Both the position numbers and the translations under genes were made by a program. This document shows, piece after piece, positions 1 to 9,000 of a stretch of DNA of 64,000 nucleotides. Within the stretch, counting starts at the first letter, position 1, and each line of letters begins with the position of its first letter. The notes below the pieces were generated by a model that was given only the letters and a program-made list of their open reading frames with translations, was not told where the DNA came from and did not search any database. This stretch comes from Mesorhizobium sp. J8 (GTDB taxonomy: Bacteria > Pseudomonadota > Alphaproteobacteria > Rhizobiales > Rhizobiaceae), in contig NZ_AP024109.1 of the NCBI RefSeq assembly GCF_016591715.1, forward strand, positions 2,976,001-3,040,000, written 5' to 3'.

Positions 1-157
1 GAAGGCGCGGATCGAGCATCGTGCCAATGTCCTCGGTGCATTGCCATTTAAAATCATAATGAGACGGATGCATACATTTAATTTCCAAATGCAGCTGCGC
101 CATCCTATCTGGACGTGCGGACAGGCCATGCATTGGCCGCTGCCGCGGGAGCCAGGA

Positions 158-823
158 ATGCGCCGTCTCTTCTTTGCCTTTGCCTTGCTTGCGTTCGCTT
201 CCGTTCCGGCGATCGCATCAGGAGAAACCATGCGCACCACCCCTTTGCATGCCGCGGCCGCCGCCGGCGACGTGGACGCCATAGGCAGGCTTTTGTCGCA
301 AGGCGCTGCGATCGACACGCGCGACGGGACCGGCGCCACGCCGCTGCTCGTCGCCACGCATCACAACAGAATTGCGGCGGCAGGGGCGCTGATCGCGGCC
401 GGCGCGGATGTCAACGCCAAGGACAATATCGAGGACAGCCCTTATCTTTACGCTGGCGCACGTGGGCATCTCGAGATCCTCAAGCTGGCGCTTGCCAACG
501 GCGCCGACCTCAAGAGCATCAACCGCTATGGCGGCACCGCGCTCATCCCGGCTTCCGAGCGCGGCCATGTCGAGACCGTCCGCACGCTGATCCAGGCCGG
601 CGTCGATGTCGACCATGTCAACAAGCTCGGTTGGACCGCGCTGATCGAGGCAATCATCCTCGGCGACGGCGGCGAGCGCCACCGGCGGATTGTCGAATTG
701 CTGATCAAAGCCGGGGCCAACGTCGATCTCGCCGACGGCGACGGCGTGACGCCGCTGCGGCATGCGCGTGACCGCGGCTTCAAGGAGATCGAGAAGCTCC
801 TTCTGGCCGCTGGCGCAAGCTGA
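158..823 (+). CDS. Exported ankyrin-repeat protein
   Basis: A 221-residue protein made of ankyrin repeats, which normally serve as protein-binding scaffolds. I place the start at 158, where a GGGAGCCAGGA ribosome binding site precedes ATG and a typical signal peptide begins (charged MRR, hydrophobic LFFAFALLAFASVPAIA). The frame stays open upstream to 41, but that stretch does not look like protein. At least five ankyrin units follow, recognisable by recurring TPL or TAL turns and AGADVNAKD-like or AGANVDLAD loops. Export to the periplasm is inferred. It ends 5 bp before the MFS gene, so the two are probably cotranscribed. Partner unknown. Confidence 0.85.
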   Translation: MRRLFFAFALLAFASVPAIASGETMRTTPLHAAAAAGDVDAIGRLLSQGAAIDTRDGTGATPLLVATHHNRIAAAGALIAAGADVNAKDNIEDSPYLYAGARGHLEILKLALANGADLKSINRYGGTALIPASERGHVETVRTLIQAGVDVDHVNKLGWTALIEAIILGDGGERHRRIVELLIKAGANVDLADGDGVTPLRHARDRGFKEIEKLLLAAGAS

Positions 824-828
824 GAAAA

Positions 829-2073
829 ATGGGTGGCGCGATGAACGGACCGAACGGTATCGAGGCGGCCTCCAGCCGTTTCCTCATGCTAGCCGTTGTC
901 GCCCTGGTCGGGCTCAATCTCAGGCCGTTCATCACTGGTATCGGCCCACTAGCCGCGGCGGTGCGGGCCGAGACGGGCCTCGGCGCACAGGGCATCGCGC
1001 TGCTGACGCTGGTGCCGATGCTGCTGATGGGGATTTTCGCCTTTGCCGGCCCGTCCTTGCAGGCACGCATCGGCGCAAGCCGGGCGGTCATCGCGGCGCT
1101 CGCCATTCTCGCTCTCGCATCTGTCTTGCGCCTCTTCGTGTCGACGGGCCTCGAGATGGTAGGCACCGCCGCCTTGCTCGGGCTTGGGGCGGCCGTCGTG
1201 CAGGCCGTGTTTCCGGGCATCGTCAAGCGACAATTTCCCCGCCATGTCAGCCTCGTCATGGGGCTCTATTCATCGATGCTAATGGGCGGCGGCGCGCTCG
1301 GCGCGCAACTCGCGCCGCTCGTCGCCACGGCCTCGGGCGACTGGCATTTCGGCCTCGCCTGGATGGCTCTGCCGGCATTGGTGGCGGTGGCGCTCGCCGC
1401 AGCCTGCCTGCCGCGCGACGTCGGCCGCCCGCAAGGCGGGAGCGCGGCAACGAGCTTGCTCAAGCGGCCCCGCACCTGGCTGCTGATGGGCAGCTTCGGC
1501 CTCGTCAATGGCGGCTACTCGACTTCGGTGGCCTGGCTCGCGCCCTACTATCAGGACCAAGGCTGGACCAGCGCGTCCAGCGGCGGCTTGCTGGCGGTCA
1601 TGGCTGTGGGGCAGGCACTTTCGGCCCTGCTCTTGCCGGCCCTTGCCGGCAAAAGCCCGGACCGCAGGCCATGGCTCTGGTTGACCTTGGCCATGCAGGC
1701 GGCTGGTTTCGCAGGGCTGATCCTGCAGCCCGAAATCGCGCCCTTCGCCCTCGCGCTCCTGCTGGGAGTGGGGCTTGGCGGCTCCTTCTCGCTCACCATG
1801 ATCGTCGCGCTCGAACATCTGCTGGACCCCGCGGAAGCCGGCGCGCTCTCGGCCATGATGCAAGGCGGCGGCTTTCTCATTGCCGCGATCCCGCCCTGGA
1901 TCGTCGCGGTGCTGCACGACATGACCGGCGGTTTCCACGCCGGCTGGCTGCTGCATCTCGCCTGCATCGCCGTCGTGACGGTGCTAACCTTGCGTCTCGC
2001 GCCCGACAGCTACGGGCGGGCAATGAGGCTGCCTGCCGTCAACGCGCTGGCGCAGCCTCGCGCCACGGTGTGA
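829..2073 (+). CDS. MFS transporter, CynX/NimT-like
   Basis: A 414-residue integral membrane protein with about twelve hydrophobic segments. The opening segment, with LVGLNLRPFITGIGPL, resembles the cyanate/nitroimidazole permease branch (CynX/NimT) of the major facilitator superfamily, whose members move small organic anions or drugs. The substrate cannot be read from sequence. ATG at 829 lies just after the ankyrin gene; an in-frame ATG at 841 is a possible alternative. It faces the SDR gene across a 42-bp convergent gap. Confidence 0.85.
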   Translation: MGGAMNGPNGIEAASSRFLMLAVVALVGLNLRPFITGIGPLAAAVRAETGLGAQGIALLTLVPMLLMGIFAFAGPSLQARIGASRAVIAALAILALASVLRLFVSTGLEMVGTAALLGLGAAVVQAVFPGIVKRQFPRHVSLVMGLYSSMLMGGGALGAQLAPLVATASGDWHFGLAWMALPALVAVALAAACLPRDVGRPQGGSAATSLLKRPRTWLLMGSFGLVNGGYSTSVAWLAPYYQDQGWTSASSGGLLAVMAVGQALSALLLPALAGKSPDRRPWLWLTLAMQAAGFAGLILQPEIAPFALALLLGVGLGGSFSLTMIVALEHLLDPAEAGALSAMMQGGGFLIAAIPPWIVAVLHDMTGGFHAGWLLHLACIAVVTVLTLRLAPDSYGRAMRLPAVNALAQPRATV

Positions 2074-2115
2074 CCCAACCGTCCAACCGCGGCTTTGCCG
2101 TTTGCGGTTATGCAG

Positions 2116-2943
2116 TCAGCCATCGGTCGAGATGGTTACGGCCCTCCAGGCTTCGATCTCTTGCTGCAGGCGCTGGATTCGCTCGGACACGAGCCTGAGG
2201 GCATCGCTGCCAAGCAGGAGTTGCGGCGGCGGGGCTTCGGACTCCACCAAAGCCAATACGGCCTTCGCAAGCTTGTCCGGATCGCCAAGCTGCTTGCCGC
2301 TTTTCGCCTGCCGGGCCTTCCGGATCGGATCGAACAGCGCATCGTAATCCGAGATGGACCTTTCTGTACGGACCATGGAGCGCCCGGCCCAGTCCGTCCG
2401 GAAGGAGCCGGGGCATACCGCCGTAACGCGAACGCCGAACGGGGCCATTTCCGAACGCATCACCTCCGATATGCCCTGGAGCGCGAACTTGCTGCCGCAG
2501 TAGTAAGCAATGCCCGGCATCGTGATCATGCCGCCCATCGACGTGACATTGACGATGAAGCCGCGGCGCCGCTCGCGAAACCTGGGAAGAAACGCCTTGG
2601 CGACCGCGACGGCACCGAAGACGTTCACGTCGAACTGACGCCGCATCTCTTCCAGCGGCGACTCTTCAAGCACGCCCTCATGGCCATAGCCGGCATTGTT
2701 GATCAGGACGTCGACAGGCCCGTGCTCTTCTTCTGCCTGCGCAACGACGTCCGGCACGTGATCGAACTCCGTGACATCGCAGATGACGGTCCGGATCGCG
2801 GGAAAGGATCTGCCAAGCGCCGCGCGCGACGTCTCGGACCGAACGGTGCCAATGACCGTATGGCCCGTGTGGCTGGCGGCGGAAGCGATGGCGAGGCCAA
2901 AGCCGGAATTGGCGCCGGTGATGAAAAAGGTCTTTCTTGCCAC
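2116..2943 (-). CDS. Short-chain dehydrogenase/reductase
   Basis: A 275-residue classical SDR. The Rossmann glycine motif TGANSGFG lies near residue 9, NNAG near residue 86, and the catalytic Tyr-x3-Lys is seen as YYCGSK. It should oxidise or reduce a carbonyl or alcohol with NAD(P); the substrate is unknown. The start is GTG at 2943, preceded by AAGGA. It is divergent from an AraC regulator only 51 bp away, an arrangement typical of a regulator controlling a detoxifying or aldehyde-reducing SDR. Confidence 0.9.
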   Translation of the reverse strand: MARKTFFITGANSGFGLAIASAASHTGHTVIGTVRSETSRAALGRSFPAIRTVICDVTEFDHVPDVVAQAEEEHGPVDVLINNAGYGHEGVLEESPLEEMRRQFDVNVFGAVAVAKAFLPRFRERRRGFIVNVTSMGGMITMPGIAYYCGSKFALQGISEVMRSEMAPFGVRVTAVCPGSFRTDWAGRSMVRTERSISDYDALFDPIRKARQAKSGKQLGDPDKLAKAVLALVESEAPPPQLLLGSDALRLVSERIQRLQQEIEAWRAVTISTDG

Positions 2944-2994
2944 GGTTTGCGGTCCTTCATTGATGGAGTGCGCCTTGGCAAATAGTATGCGACG

Positions 2995-3951
2995 ATGGCA
3001 TCATCGATTGCGGTTTCTATGAATAGCTTGCCAAATCCTATTCGAGCGGACGCCGGGCGAAGACGGGATCTGGTCGATATCGCCGGAACTCTCGCCGAAC
3101 GCATTGGATACAACGCGACCGCGCTCGAGAGCGTGCGGGTGCTCCGGACGGAGGCCGTGTTCCATGACGTCCCCGTGCTTTATGAGCCGGGCGCGGTGTT
3201 CGTCCTGCAAGGTAGCAAGCGAGGCATGCTCGAGCGGGAGGTCTACCTGTACGATGAAGAGCATTATCTGGCGGTGTCAGTGCCTGTGCCGTTTCGAATG
3301 GAGTCGACGGCCAGCCCCGATCGCCCGCTGCTTGCGGTCTATGTCGAATTCGACATGCGGCTGGCGGCGGACATCGCCGCGCGGCTGGAGATGCGCTCCA
3401 TTGTGGGAAGCGACAGGCCGCGAAGTCTCGTATCGAGCAGGATGGGACCCGATATCGAGGATGTCCTGCTTCGCCTGCTGAAGGCCCTTCGCGACCCTGT
3501 CGAGACCGCCATTCTTGGATCAAGCCTTCTGCGCGAGCTGCATTACCGGGTCCTGATTGGCCCGCAAGGCGGCGCGATGACCGCCGCCTTGCTGCAAAGG
3601 GGCAGTTCGGGAAGGATCGCGCGGAGCCTCGCATGGTTGCGCGAAAACTACAGCTCCGAAATCTCGGTCGCCGATCTGGCGGGAGAAGCAGGGATGAGCG
3701 TGCCTTCCTATCACGTTCATTTCAAGGAGATGACCGGAAGCAGCCCGATGCAGTACGTGAAGGCGATGCGGCTCCACGAGGCAAGATTGATGATCGCGCG
3801 CAAGGGCACGATCGCTCAGGTCGCGGCTTCCGTCGGCTATCGTAGCGCGGCTCAGTTCAGCCGCGACTTCAAGCGGCATTTCGGACGCACGGCTTCTGAA
3901 GAAATGAACTGGGTCCGTCGCCAACTGGGCGATCTGGCCTGGGTGGAATAG
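2995..3951 (+). CDS. AraC-family transcriptional regulator
   Basis: A 318-residue regulator. The N-terminal half resembles the AraC_N cupin-type domain, with VLQGSKRGMLERE near residue 75. The C-terminal 100 residues hold two helix-turn-helix units: ISVADLAGEAGMSVPSYHVHFKEMTG and the later IAQVAASVGYRSAAQFSRDFKRHFG, the standard AraC signature. It probably acts as an activator that responds to a small ligand, and the divergent SDR is the likeliest target. ATG at 2995 is used; ATG at 3019 is an alternative. Confidence 0.9.
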   Translation: MASSIAVSMNSLPNPIRADAGRRRDLVDIAGTLAERIGYNATALESVRVLRTEAVFHDVPVLYEPGAVFVLQGSKRGMLEREVYLYDEEHYLAVSVPVPFRMESTASPDRPLLAVYVEFDMRLAADIAARLEMRSIVGSDRPRSLVSSRMGPDIEDVLLRLLKALRDPVETAILGSSLLRELHYRVLIGPQGGAMTAALLQRGSSGRIARSLAWLRENYSSEISVADLAGEAGMSVPSYHVHFKEMTGSSPMQYVKAMRLHEARLMIARKGTIAQVAASVGYRSAAQFSRDFKRHFGRTASEEMNWVRRQLGDLAWVE

Positions 3952-3983
3952 TGTGCCATTGGCGCTGGACCGGCTTCAGTGGC

Positions 3984-4625
3984 CTATTGCCTCCTGAAGA
4001 AGCCCGACAGAATGTTCGGGCCTGCTTCTCCGGGCCGCAGCCTGATGCCGTCCTCGAAACAGTTCAGCGTCACGCATTCGAAGCCGCTATGCGCCAGGAG
4101 CGCAACCAGCGAGTCACGGTCGAAGTGGTGCAGGTGCTCGTTGGGCAGGCGCATTCGCCACTTGGCGAACCACGCGTCGCCGTCGGCGCCGAGGTCGCGC
4201 CAGCGGCAATAGGGGACGGCAACGGCCAGGTGGCGGGCCTGAAGGCGCGAGAGGAAGCTGAGATCCGGGATATGCTCGAGCACGTCGAACATGGCGACGA
4301 GGTCCCATGAGCCGGCGAGCGCCTGATCCCAATCGACGAAGCGAACCCCCTTGGGCAGCGGGAATTCAGCGATATCGCAGCCGGCGCAATCGGCGACTCC
4401 GGTTATCTTGGCGGCTTCGATAAACGTGCCCGTGCCATATCCGATTTCGAGCACCGAGCGAGGAATCTCCCCGGTGATGCCGAGCACCCAGCCAAGCCGC
4501 TGATAGCCGAGCTTGATTGTCCGGTCGCTCAGGTCCTCGTAATAGGAAATGTATTTCTTGTCGTATTTGATCGGCGTGAAGTCGATGATCACGCCGAACC
4601 TATCCACCTCATAATTGTCCAGCAT
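3984..4625 (-). CDS. Class I SAM-dependent methyltransferase
   Basis: A 213-residue protein with a SAM-binding motif I, VLEIGYGTGTFIEAAK, near residue 60. An acidic DxAEF-like strand end follows, then the motif WDLVAMFDVLEHIPD near residue 108, typical of Methyltransf_11/23 enzymes. A small-molecule, sugar or lipid acceptor is likely but cannot be named. It is convergent with the AraC gene and 33 bp downstream of the lipoprotein gene in the same orientation, so both may share a transcript. Confidence 0.82.
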   Translation of the reverse strand: MLDNYEVDRFGVIIDFTPIKYDKKYISYYEDLSDRTIKLGYQRLGWVLGITGEIPRSVLEIGYGTGTFIEAAKITGVADCAGCDIAEFPLPKGVRFVDWDQALAGSWDLVAMFDVLEHIPDLSFLSRLQARHLAVAVPYCRWRDLGADGDAWFAKWRMRLPNEHLHHFDRDSLVALLAHSGFECVTLNCFEDGIRLRPGEAGPNILSGFFRRQ

Positions 4626-4658
4626 GTGCCCGCACGGCCTCCGGAATTCCTTTAATTA

Positions 4659-5717
4659 TCAAGGACATGCAGCAACAGTCTTCAGCGCTTCGGCGCGGGA
4701 AGGCGCGGGCAAATTCCCTATCCGTCGGACGGAAGCGTAGAATCTTGGATAGTCGCCGGAGCACAAGCCGAACAAGCGAAGGAACCCCGGAACCTCTTCG
4801 CCATAGACGGCGGTCGCTGCCAACTTCGCGTTGTTGATCGGGCTATCGAACCAGGCATCATATCCGCGATATCCACCCCAGCGCTTGTCGCGCGTCTGCC
4901 GGTAGCGCATGCGCAGCCTGTCGATCGTGGCGGCTTTGGCAGCCGCCATCTGCTCCGGACTACGCGGACTTCCGTAGACTTGTCGCAGCTCGTCGCGGGT
5001 TTTCGCTATCAGTCCGAGAAAATCCGCCTTGCGCTTGCGATCGATCTCGTAGCGGCGCAATCCGGCGCGGTTGCCGGTGGCGGCGAGCCATTTCCTCGTG
5101 CCGGTGGTTTCGACGGTAACCGCGAAAGCCTCGTTGAAAGCGGAGTCGCCATTCACATAGATCTTCTGATGCGCCAGCTCATGGAAGATGAGGCTGGCGA
5201 GATAGGTGTCGTTCTGGCGCAGCATGGTGCTGAGCAGCGGGTCGCTGAACCAGCCCAGCGTGGAATAGGCCGTGATGCCCGTCACATAGACGTCCAGCCC
5301 CTGCCGCTGCAGCGCCGCGGCATTTTCGAGCGCGTCCTTGCGCGAAAAATAGCCTTTGTAGGGAACGCAGCCGAACACCGGAAAGCACCATGTTACCGGC
5401 GCGAGCGAGAATTGCGGGGCGGCAAAGACCGCCAAGGTCACATCGTTGCGACCAACGTCGACATAGCTGCGGTAGCTGCTGTTGTCGGGCAGTGCCAGTT
5501 CTTTCGTCGCAAAGCGGCGGATGGCGCTGGCCGACGTCAGCTTGGCGCGCAACGCCTTGGGCGTCGAGGGATCGCGGATCAGCTTCGCGACATTCTTGCG
5601 CGCAGCCATGATCTCGACATGGCCCTCCAACGATTGCGCATAATAGGAAATGCTGGTGCATCCGGCCACACCGGATGCCATGAGCGCTGCGGCAAGCAAT
5701 CGAAAAACGCGCTTCAA
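4659..5717 (-). CDS. Predicted lipoprotein zinc aminopeptidase (PF10023-like)
   Basis: A 352-residue protein. The first 20 residues are a lipoprotein signal ending in the lipobox SGVAGC, so it is probably anchored in an envelope membrane. The middle carries HELAHQ and, about 20 residues on, NEAFAV, a gluzincin-like HExxH plus downstream Glu arrangement as in the predicted aminopeptidase family PF10023. The reading frame opens with TTG at 5717; no ATG suits the signal peptide better. A strong hairpin lies 26 nt upstream of this start. The true substrate is unknown. Confidence 0.82.
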   Translation of the reverse strand: MKRVFRLLAAALMASGVAGCTSISYYAQSLEGHVEIMAARKNVAKLIRDPSTPKALRAKLTSASAIRRFATKELALPDNSSYRSYVDVGRNDVTLAVFAAPQFSLAPVTWCFPVFGCVPYKGYFSRKDALENAAALQRQGLDVYVTGITAYSTLGWFSDPLLSTMLRQNDTYLASLIFHELAHQKIYVNGDSAFNEAFAVTVETTGTRKWLAATGNRAGLRRYEIDRKRKADFLGLIAKTRDELRQVYGSPRSPEQMAAAKAATIDRLRMRYRQTRDKRWGGYRGYDAWFDSPINNAKLAATAVYGEEVPGFLRLFGLCSGDYPRFYASVRRIGNLPAPSRAEALKTVAACP

Positions 5718-5743
5718 AGCTAGCCCACCGCCCGTTCATCTCC

Positions 5744-5773
5744 CATGGAGCAAATGTCTCCATTTGCTCCATG
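5744..5773. repeat. Perfect 13-bp inverted repeat with 4-nt loop
   Basis: CATGGAGCAAATG is followed by TCTC and then by its exact reverse complement CATTTGCTCCATG. It lies in the 291-bp divergent spacer between the lipoprotein peptidase (starting at 5717) and the poly-HAMP kinase (starting at 6009). It has no T-run on either side, so it is more likely an operator or a 5' leader hairpin of the peptidase gene than a terminator. I see no convincing gene in the rest of this spacer. Confidence 0.75.
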
Positions 5774-6008
5774 TCTCAAACAGGCGGACCTGCTTCGTCA
5801 AGAACCAGGGAGCGTTGCGACCTGACTTTCGATTTGATGATCCAGGGTCCGGCCATTCGCCATCCGGCGCTCAATGGATATCTCGCCGGCATCGCAATGG
5901 AACCGAAGCACGGCTCGCGCGTTGTGGGCCTCGCGGTAGTGTACCGTGAGGGCAGTTTTTATTCACGATAGTCTTCATCGTTATCCGCCAGGGCTGTGAG
6001 GGGGCGCT

Positions 6009-9000
6009 GTGAGTACGCTGAAATCCAAGTCGCAGTTGGACCGTCGCCAGATTTTGAATGCGCTCAAGGCCTTCCGACGAGGCGACTTCTCTGTGCGCAT
6101 TGACAATGTCTATGAGGGACTCGATTCCGACATCGCAGACACCTTCAACCAGATCGTGGAGATCAACGATCAGGTCACGCGCGAGTTCGAGCGACTGAGC
6201 AGGGTGGTCGGCAAGGACGGGCGGATCGGTGAGCGCGGCCATGTGCGCAATGCCACAGGAAGCTGGGAAACAAGCGTCCGCTCCGTCAACGATCTGATCG
6301 AGGACATGGTTCAGCCGACGACGGAAGTGGCTCGCGTCATTGGTGCGGTTGCCAAAGGCGACCTGTCGCAAACGATGATGGTGGAGATCGACGGCCGGCC
6401 TCTGCGAGGCGAGTTTCTCCGTATCGGCAAGGTCGTCAACACGATGGTCGGGCAATTGGGGTCCTTCGCTTCGGAGGTGACACGCGTCGCCCGCGAGGTG
6501 GGTACCGAAGGCAAGCTCGGCGGCCAGGCGCGCGTGAAAGGCGTAGCCGGCACCTGGAAAGATCTGACCGACAACGTCAATGCCATGGCGACCAATCTCA
6601 CCGGGCAGGTCCGCAACATCGCCGAAGTTACCACCGCCGTCGCTTCGGGCGACCTGTCGAAGAAAATTACCGTCGACGTGAAAGGCGAGATCCTGGAGCT
6701 GAAGAACACCATCAACACGATGGTGGATCAGCTCAATTCCTTCGCCTCGGAAGTGACCCGTGTGGCGCGCGAGGTCGGCACCGAAGGCAAGCTCGGCGGT
6801 CAGGCACGCGTCGAAGGGGTCGGCGGCACCTGGAAAGACCTTACCGACAACGTGAACTCGATGGCCGAGAACCTGACGGGTCAGGTCCGCAACATCGCCG
6901 AGGTCACGACGGCCGTCGCGCTCGGCGATCTTTCGAAGAAGATCACCGTCGATGTGAAGGGCGAAATTCTCGAACTGAAGAACACCATCAACACGATGGT
7001 GGACCAGCTCAATTCCTTCGCCTCGGAAGTCACTCGCGTGGCGCGCGAGGTCGGTTCCGAGGGCAAGCTGGGCGGTCAGGCCCAGGTGCGTGGTGTCGCC
7101 GGCACGTGGAAGGATCTGACGGACAATGTGAACTCGATGGCAGAAAACCTGACCGGACAGGTTCGCAACATCGCCGAAGTGACGACGGCGGTCGCTTCGG
7201 GCGATCTGTCGAAGAAAATCACGGTGGCCGTCCAGGGCGAGATCCTGGAGCTCAAGGACACCATCAACACCATGGTGGACCAGCTCAATTCCTTTGCATC
7301 CGAGGTGACGCGCGTTGCCCGCGAGGTGGGCACCGAAGGCAAGCTTGGCGGCCAGGCCGACGTGAAGGGCGTCGGCGGCACCTGGAAGGACCTGACCGAC
7401 AGCGTCAACCTGATGGCTGCCAACCTTACGGGCCAGGTGCGCAACATCGCCGAAGTGACCACCGCCGTCGCGCGTGGCGACCTGTCGAAGAAGATCACGG
7501 TCGACGTCAAGGGCGAAATCCTGGAACTGAAGGACACCGTCAACACGATGGTGGATCAGCTCAATTCCTTCGCCTCGGAAGTGACGCGCGTTGCGCGCGA
7601 AGTCGGCTCCGAGGGTAAGCTCGGCGGTCAGGCTCATGTCGAAGGCGTCGGCGGCACCTGGAAGGATTTGACCGACAATGTGAATGCAATGGCCGGCAAT
7701 CTCACGGTGCAATTGCGGGACGTCTCCAAGGTCGCGACCGCGATCGCCACCGGCGACTTGACGCAAAAGATCACGGTCGACGCTCTGGGCGAGATCCTGC
7801 AGATCAAGGACGTCATCAACACGATGGTCGACCAGCTCAACTCGTTTGCGTCGGAAGTGACGCGCGTTGCGCGCGAGGTCGGCTCGGACGGCAAGCTGGG
7901 CGGGCAAGCGCAGGTTCGGGGCGTCGCCGGCACATGGAAGGATCTGACCGACAATGTGAACGCCATGGCCGCGAATTTGACCGGCCAGGTGCGCAACATC
8001 GCCGAGGTGACCACCGCCGTCGCGCTTGGCGACCTCTCCAAGAAGATCACAGTCGACGTCAAAGGCGAAATTCTGGAGTTGAAGTCGACGATCAACACCA
8101 TGGTCGACCAGTTGAACTCATTCGCAGGAGAGGTGACCCGCGTCGCCCGAGAGGTCGGCACCGAGGGCAAATTGGGTGGCCAGGCCCAGGTCCGCGGCGT
8201 CGCCGGCACCTGGAAAGACCTTACCGATAACGTGAATTCCATGGCCGAAAACCTCACCGGCCAGGTGCGTAACATCGCTGAAGTGACCACCGCCGTCGCA
8301 CGCGGCGATCTGTCGAAAAAGATCACCGTGGACGTCAAGGGCGAGATTTTGGAGCTGAAATCCACGATCAACACGATGGTCGATCAGCTCAACTCTTTCG
8401 CCGGGGAGGTGACGCGCGTGGCGCGCGAGGTCGGCACCGAGGGCAAGCTCGGCGGCCAGGCTCGCGTCGAGGGCGTTGCCGGCACCTGGAAGGACCTGAC
8501 CGACAACGTCAACCTGATGGCCACCAACCTTACCAACCAGGTGCGCGGCATCGCCGACGTCGTGACCGCTGTGGCGCAGGGAAATCTGCGCCGCAAGCTC
8601 ACCGTCGACGCCAAGGGCGAGATCGCCTCGCTGGCCGATACCATCAACGGCATGATCGAGACGCTCGCCACCTTTGCCGACCAGGTGACCAACGTCGCGC
8701 GTGAGGTCGGCATCGAAGGCAAGCTCGGCGGCCAGGCTCGCGTGCCGGGCGCGGCCGGCCTCTGGCGCGACCTGACGGACAATGTCAATCAGCTCGCAGC
8801 CAATCTGACGACCCAGGTGCGGGCCATCGCGGAAGTCTCGACCGCGGTGACCAAGGGTGATCTGACGCGCTCGATCAGCGTCCAGGCGTCAGGCGAGGTG
8901 GCGGCGCTCAAGGACAACATCAACGAGATGATCCGCAACCTCAAGGATCAAACGCTCAAGAACGCCGAACAGGACTGGCTGAAGACCAATCTGGCGCGTT

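Noticed and set aside
2083..2112. Weak dyad AACCGC...GCGGTT between convergent MFS and SDR genes
   Set aside because: Only six paired bases, a 13-nt loop and no T-run; not enough for a terminator call.
5871..7907. Long antisense open frame (678 codons) across the HAMP repeats
   Set aside because: It mirrors the repeated codons of the kinase gene, has no ribosome binding site or family match, and arises because the repeats lack stops in that frame.
6477..8960. Possible CRISPR or satellite array
   Set aside because: The 276-bp units are in frame and encode conserved HAMP-type protein; there are no short repeats with unique spacers.
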